Shown here one piece after another: positions 6,370 to 8,242 of a stretch of DNA of 8,242 bases (positions are counted from its first letter, which is position 1; each line of letters starts with the position of its first letter). Both the position numbers and the translations under genes were made by a program. Under the pieces are notes generated by a model that had not been told where the DNA came from, made no database searches, and saw nothing but the letters and a program-made list of their open reading frames with translations. The DNA comes from Chloroflexota bacterium (GTDB lineage Bacteria > Chloroflexota > UBA4733): the NCBI GenBank assembly GCA_023489405.1, contig JAMDCW010000021.1, positions 1 through 8,242 on the forward strand, read 5' to 3'.

Positions 6370-6687
6370 TCAGCGAGTTGATCGTGAGCTACTGCTTGGG
6401 GAGGAGCCGGAGCTGTCGCTATCGGCGGAATAGCCGCTACGGCGTCGGCTTAGCAGCCAGGTGATACGTCCCCGAGTCAAGTCATATGGAGAGAGTTCTA
6501 GGCGGACGCGATCACCGACGACGACACGAATGAATTTTGTGCGCATTTTGCCGCCGATGTACGCTGTTACTAGTACAGGTTGAACATTAGGCATCCCAGT
6601 GGGAGGATCTAGCTGGACACGGAAATATCCATTAGAAAGAGCCTCGATGATCGTACCTTCGACTTCAACACCAGATTCCTTTGTCGT
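6370..6687 (-). CDS. infA: Translation initiation factor IF-1-like protein with apparent ACG start
   Basis: IF-1 binds the ribosomal A site of the 30S subunit during initiation and has an OB fold. The OB core is intact: VEVEGTIIEALSNGYFRVQL (7-26), GGKMRTKFIRVVVGDRV (45-61), LELSPYDLTRGRIT (63-76). The natural N-terminus of this family (M-x-K-E-x-x-x-E-V-E-G) aligns with a frame whose first codon is ACG at 6687. There is no in-frame ATG, GTG or TTG between the TGA at 6691-6693 and an ATG at 6594, which would delete the first 31 residues including two strands. GAGG sits 7 bases before the ACG. From ACG the protein is 105 residues, against about 72 normally. The difference is an 8-residue insertion in a loop after Leu26 and a C-terminal tail (80-105) rich in Ser and Arg. 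The usual AHISGKMR reads AYIGGKMR. It is not beside ribosomal-protein genes, so a second, divergent copy is likely. A pseudogene or a sequencing error at the start remains possible. Confidence 0.75.
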   Translation of the reverse strand, partial: TTKESGVEVEGTIIEALSNGYFRVQLDPPTGMPNVQPVLVTAYIGGKMRTKFIRVVVGDRVRLELSPYDLTRGRITWLLSRRRSGYSADSDSSGSSPSSSSRSTR

Positions 6688-6694
6688 TTTTCAG

Positions 6695-6700
6695 CCTCGC
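6695..6700 (-). promoter_or_regulatory. Candidate ribosome binding site for the ACG start of infA
   Basis: The minus strand reads GCGAGG, followed by seven bases (CTGAAAA) and then ACG at 6687. The spacing is ideal for that codon. It is useless for the in-frame GTG at 6711, which lies upstream and is cut off by TGA after six codons. Confidence 0.5.
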
Positions 6701-6708
6701 TTTCTGTT

Positions 6709-6718
6709 CACTGCAGTG
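6709..6718. repeat. 10-bp perfect palindrome in the infA leader
   Basis: CACTGCAGTG reads the same on both strands and lies 9 bases upstream of the infA ribosome binding site. With no loop it is more plausible as a protein-binding site than as an RNA hairpin. A chance occurrence cannot be excluded. Confidence 0.3.
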
Positions 6719-6824
6719 CAATACTCTGGATAAACTCCGTCGTTCCCTCGGCTTGCATCGTACCACGCTACACTTCATCCGCAGAAGCTGCTCGTAGCAT
6801 CTTAAATGTACGTGCTCTTTGTGG

Positions 6825-6853
6825 TTGACGTGAGGGACAGGTAGAGATATCGC
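6825..6853 (+). promoter_or_regulatory. Promoter-like element, distal copy upstream of rhaI
   Basis: TTGACG (6825-6830) is a 5-of-6 match to the -35 consensus. After exactly 17 bases comes TATCGC (6848-6853), which matches only the TAT of the -10. It shares TGGTTGACG and the TATCG box, at identical spacing, with the proximal element at 6976-7004. Confidence 0.35.
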
Positions 6854-6867
6854 AGTGGCTACTGTTT

Positions 6868-6884
6868 TGGTGTCGATAACACCA
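6868..6884. promoter_or_regulatory. 17-base operator-like dyad upstream of rhaI
   Basis: TGGTGT (6868-6873) and ACACCA (6879-6884) are perfect inverted halves around CGATA. The dyad lies 15 bases after the distal -10-like box and about 90 bases before the proximal -35-like box. Size and form suit a dimeric sugar-responsive repressor or activator, but I cannot assign a family. Confidence 0.4.
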
Positions 6885-6975
6885 TTCCGGAGCACGGAGG
6901 TCTCGGATCGTTACGCTTGTTTCTGGTAGTGGTACGTGGTTATGAACGCTTCGCTGGCATGGTTTGCGGAGCTGG

Positions 6976-7004
6976 TTGACGCCTTGTGAACAGTGCCCTA
7001 TCGT
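6976..7004 (+). promoter_or_regulatory. Promoter-like element, proximal copy, likely rhaI promoter
   Basis: TTGACG (6976-6981), a 17-base spacer, then TATCGT (6999-7004), a 4-of-6 match to the -10 consensus. Transcription would start near 7011, giving a leader of about 55 bases before the rhaI ATG. The -35 matches well and the -10 poorly, which is typical of an activated sugar promoter. Confidence 0.45.
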
Positions 7005-7050
7005 TGAGCGCATCATCGTGTCCATAGAACCAGCTATGTATGACGGTTAG

Positions 7051-7057
7051 GGAGAGG
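7051..7057 (+). promoter_or_regulatory. Ribosome binding site of rhaI
   Basis: GGAGAGG is followed by nine bases and ATG at 7067. The GTG at 7057 is out of frame, and the ATG at 7036 opens only a four-codon frame, so 7067 is the best start. Confidence 0.6.
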
Positions 7058-7066
7058 TGGCGGAAG

Positions 7067-8242
7067 ATGTCTGGGCAATCACCGGTACAGGCTGTCGCGA
7101 GTGCGGCTGGTGTTGATCTTGAACAGGTGCGGAATGCCTTACTCACCCAACGCGTGGAAACACCATCCTGGGCTTTTGGCAATTCCGGGACGCGTTTCGC
7201 TGTTTTTAGCCAGGCAGGGGTTCCGAGAACTCCTTTCGAGAAGCTCGAGGATGCGGCTATCGTGCATCGTTTGACAGGGATTTGTCCCTCTGTCGCCATT
7301 CACATTCCTTGGGACAAAGTCGATGACTATGGTGCCTTACGTCAAACTGCTGCTGGTTTGGGACTGCGCATTGGGGCGATCAATCCCAATGTATTCCAGG
7401 ATCCCGACTATAAGCTTGGCAGTATCTGCCACCATGATGCAACGGTAAGACGTAAAGCGACGGATCATCTGTTGGAGTGCGTAGAGATTGCCAAAGCGAC
7501 CGGATCGAATCTCATTAGTCTCTGGTTCGCAGATGGTACGAACTATCCTGGGCAGGGGAATTTCCGCCAGCGTAAGCGGTGGATGGTGGAGTGCCTGCGA
7601 GAGCTTTACCAAGCGCTTACACCGGATATGCGAATGCTAGTGGAGTATAAGTTTTACGAGCCTGGATTCTATCACACGGATCTGTCAGATTGGGGTGTTG
7701 CCTCGCTCGTATGCCGAGAACTTGGTCCCCAAGCAAAAGTCCTCGTTGACCTTGGCCACCATGCTCAAGGTGTAAACGTTGAGCATATCGTTGCCTTGCT
7801 CCTAGAAGAACGCCTTCTTGGTGGTTTTCACTTCAATAACCGGAAGTATGGTGATGATGACCTTATCGTTGGCGCTATCAATCCTTATGAGCTCTTTCTC
7901 ATTTTCACTGAACTGGTTCTTGAAGAGCAGATAGGAGGAGGACGAGATATCGCCTACATGCTCGACCAGTCACATAATATCGAGCCGAAGATTCCAGCAT
8001 TGATCGTATCCGTTCTCAATGTACAGCATGCCTATGCGAAAGCATTGCTCGTCAACCGTGAAGAACTGCAGCAGATGCAGGCGTGTGGTGATATCATCGG
8101 AGCGATGCAGGTCTTACAGCGTGCGTATGATACCGATGTTCGCGAACTTTGTGCTGACGTGCGCGAACAGCTCGGTGGAGCACGAGATCCATTGGGTGCA
8201 TATGCTGCCAGTGGTTATGCTGAGAAAATTGCCCTACCTCTT
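7067..8242 (+). CDS. rhaI: L-rhamnose isomerase, Pseudomonas stutzeri/Gram-positive type (3' end outside window)
   Basis: This enzyme interconverts L-rhamnose and L-rhamnulose, the first step of phosphorylative rhamnose breakdown, in the cytoplasm. It is a metal-dependent xylose-isomerase-like TIM barrel. 392 residues are visible with no stop before the window edge. Metal ligands are all present: Glu193 in VEYKFYEPGF, Asp228 in VDLGHHAQG, His255 in GGFHFNNRKYGDDDL and Asp300 in MLDQSHNIEPK. Asp263 and Asp265 of GDDD match the second metal/catalytic pair. Lys195, His231, Trp153 and His79 (AIHIPWDK) fit substrate-binding positions. The constant offset of 26 from the P. stutzeri numbering I remember for most of these supports the alignment. 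It is unlike the E. coli RhaA sequence subfamily. The ATG follows GGAGAGG. Rhamnulose kinase and aldolase genes would be expected just downstream, outside the window. Transcription is probably controlled by the upstream dyad and promoter elements. Confidence 0.93.
   Translation, partial: MSGQSPVQAVASAAGVDLEQVRNALLTQRVETPSWAFGNSGTRFAVFSQAGVPRTPFEKLEDAAIVHRLTGICPSVAIHIPWDKVDDYGALRQTAAGLGLRIGAINPNVFQDPDYKLGSICHHDATVRRKATDHLLECVEIAKATGSNLISLWFADGTNYPGQGNFRQRKRWMVECLRELYQALTPDMRMLVEYKFYEPGFYHTDLSDWGVASLVCRELGPQAKVLVDLGHHAQGVNVEHIVALLLEERLLGGFHFNNRKYGDDDLIVGAINPYELFLIFTELVLEEQIGGGRDIAYMLDQSHNIEPKIPALIVSVLNVQHAYAKALLVNREELQQMQACGDIIGAMQVLQRAYDTDVRELCADVREQLGGARDPLGAYAASGYAEKIALPL

Larger units (their letters stand above)
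6712..7066. other. Divergent control region between infA and rhaI
   Basis: A 355-base stretch with no convincing gene on either strand. Open frames here are short and unlike any family I know. It carries two matched promoter-like elements directed toward rhaI, one 17-base dyad and the rhaI ribosome binding site. A divergent promoter for infA must also lie here, but no good minus-strand -35/-10 pair was found. Confidence 0.5.

Noticed and set aside
6293..6433. 46-codon plus-strand frame starting ATG at 6293
   Set aside because: Codon choice is plausible, but there is no ribosome binding site before 6293. It begins inside the compound dyad and runs antisense into the infA tail. Conservation in relatives would be needed to accept it.
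6691..6711. In-frame GTG at 6711 as the start of infA
   Set aside because: The frame meets TGA after six codons (6691-6693). Using it would need stop-codon readthrough, for which there is no sign.
6942..6989. 15-codon plus-strand frame upstream of rhaI, possible leader peptide
   Set aside because: No Shine-Dalgarno and no runs of control codons. It overlaps the -35-like box of the proximal promoter, so it would not be transcribed from there.
6665..7299. Three overlapping minus-strand open frames (6665-6895, 6768-7025, 6940-7299)
   Set aside because: They cover the infA/rhaI control region and the start of rhaI, overlap one another in different frames and show no recognisable domain.
1..8242. 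CRISPR arrays, insertion sequences, phage genes or integration sites
   Set aside because: No regularly spaced repeats, transposase or integrase motifs, or terminal inverted repeats were seen anywhere in the window.

Overview
The window looks like chromosomal DNA of a free-living bacterium of middling GC content. A Chloroflexota lineage, possibly Ktedonobacteria-like, is my best guess. The reason is one gene that encodes a single-pass membrane protein with a cytoplasmic PPM-phosphatase-like domain and an outer beta-propeller, a layout I associate with that group. This assignment is an inference from protein style only. I see no insertion sequence, phage gene, tRNA, rRNA or CRISPR array.

Layout, left to right. 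Bases 1-981 (+) hold the C-terminal half of RecG helicase, cut by the window edge. A short convergent gap with a weak hairpin follows. Bases 1057-2211 (-) encode a fusion of a phospholipase/carboxylesterase-type alpha/beta hydrolase with a VOC (glyoxalase/CatE-like) domain that has lost most metal ligands. After a 191-base gap comes a tight three-gene operon on the minus strand. In transcription order it is a dCTP deaminase (dcd, 6043-5408), then the 717-residue membrane protein with a pseudophosphatase-like N-terminus and propeller C-terminus (5401-3248), then an amidohydrolase-2 family metal hydrolase (3251-2403). The first junction is a 6-base gap and the second a 4-base GTGA overlap.

Upstream of that operon (6047-6369) is a leader with a TATACT box and a 42-base compound dyad. 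Then comes a divergent IF-1 gene (infA, minus strand), which has no ATG, GTG or TTG at its natural start. An ACG codon sits exactly where the IF-1 methionine should be, 7 bases from a GAGG. The protein also has an 8-residue insertion and a Ser/Arg-rich tail. The 355-base region 6712-7066 separates infA from a plus-strand L-rhamnose isomerase (rhaI, 7067 to the right edge). It holds two promoter-like elements with the same boxes and spacing exactly 151 bases apart, with a 17-base dyad between them.

Functionally, rhaI probably opens a rhamnose-utilisation operon that continues beyond the window. The dcd operon joins a nucleotide-pool enzyme to a membrane sensor-like protein and a TIM-barrel hydrolase with no obvious shared pathway. 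The hydrolase-VOC fusion joins two activities that occur as separate neighbouring genes (mhqE/mhqD) in the Bacillus quinone-stress regulon.
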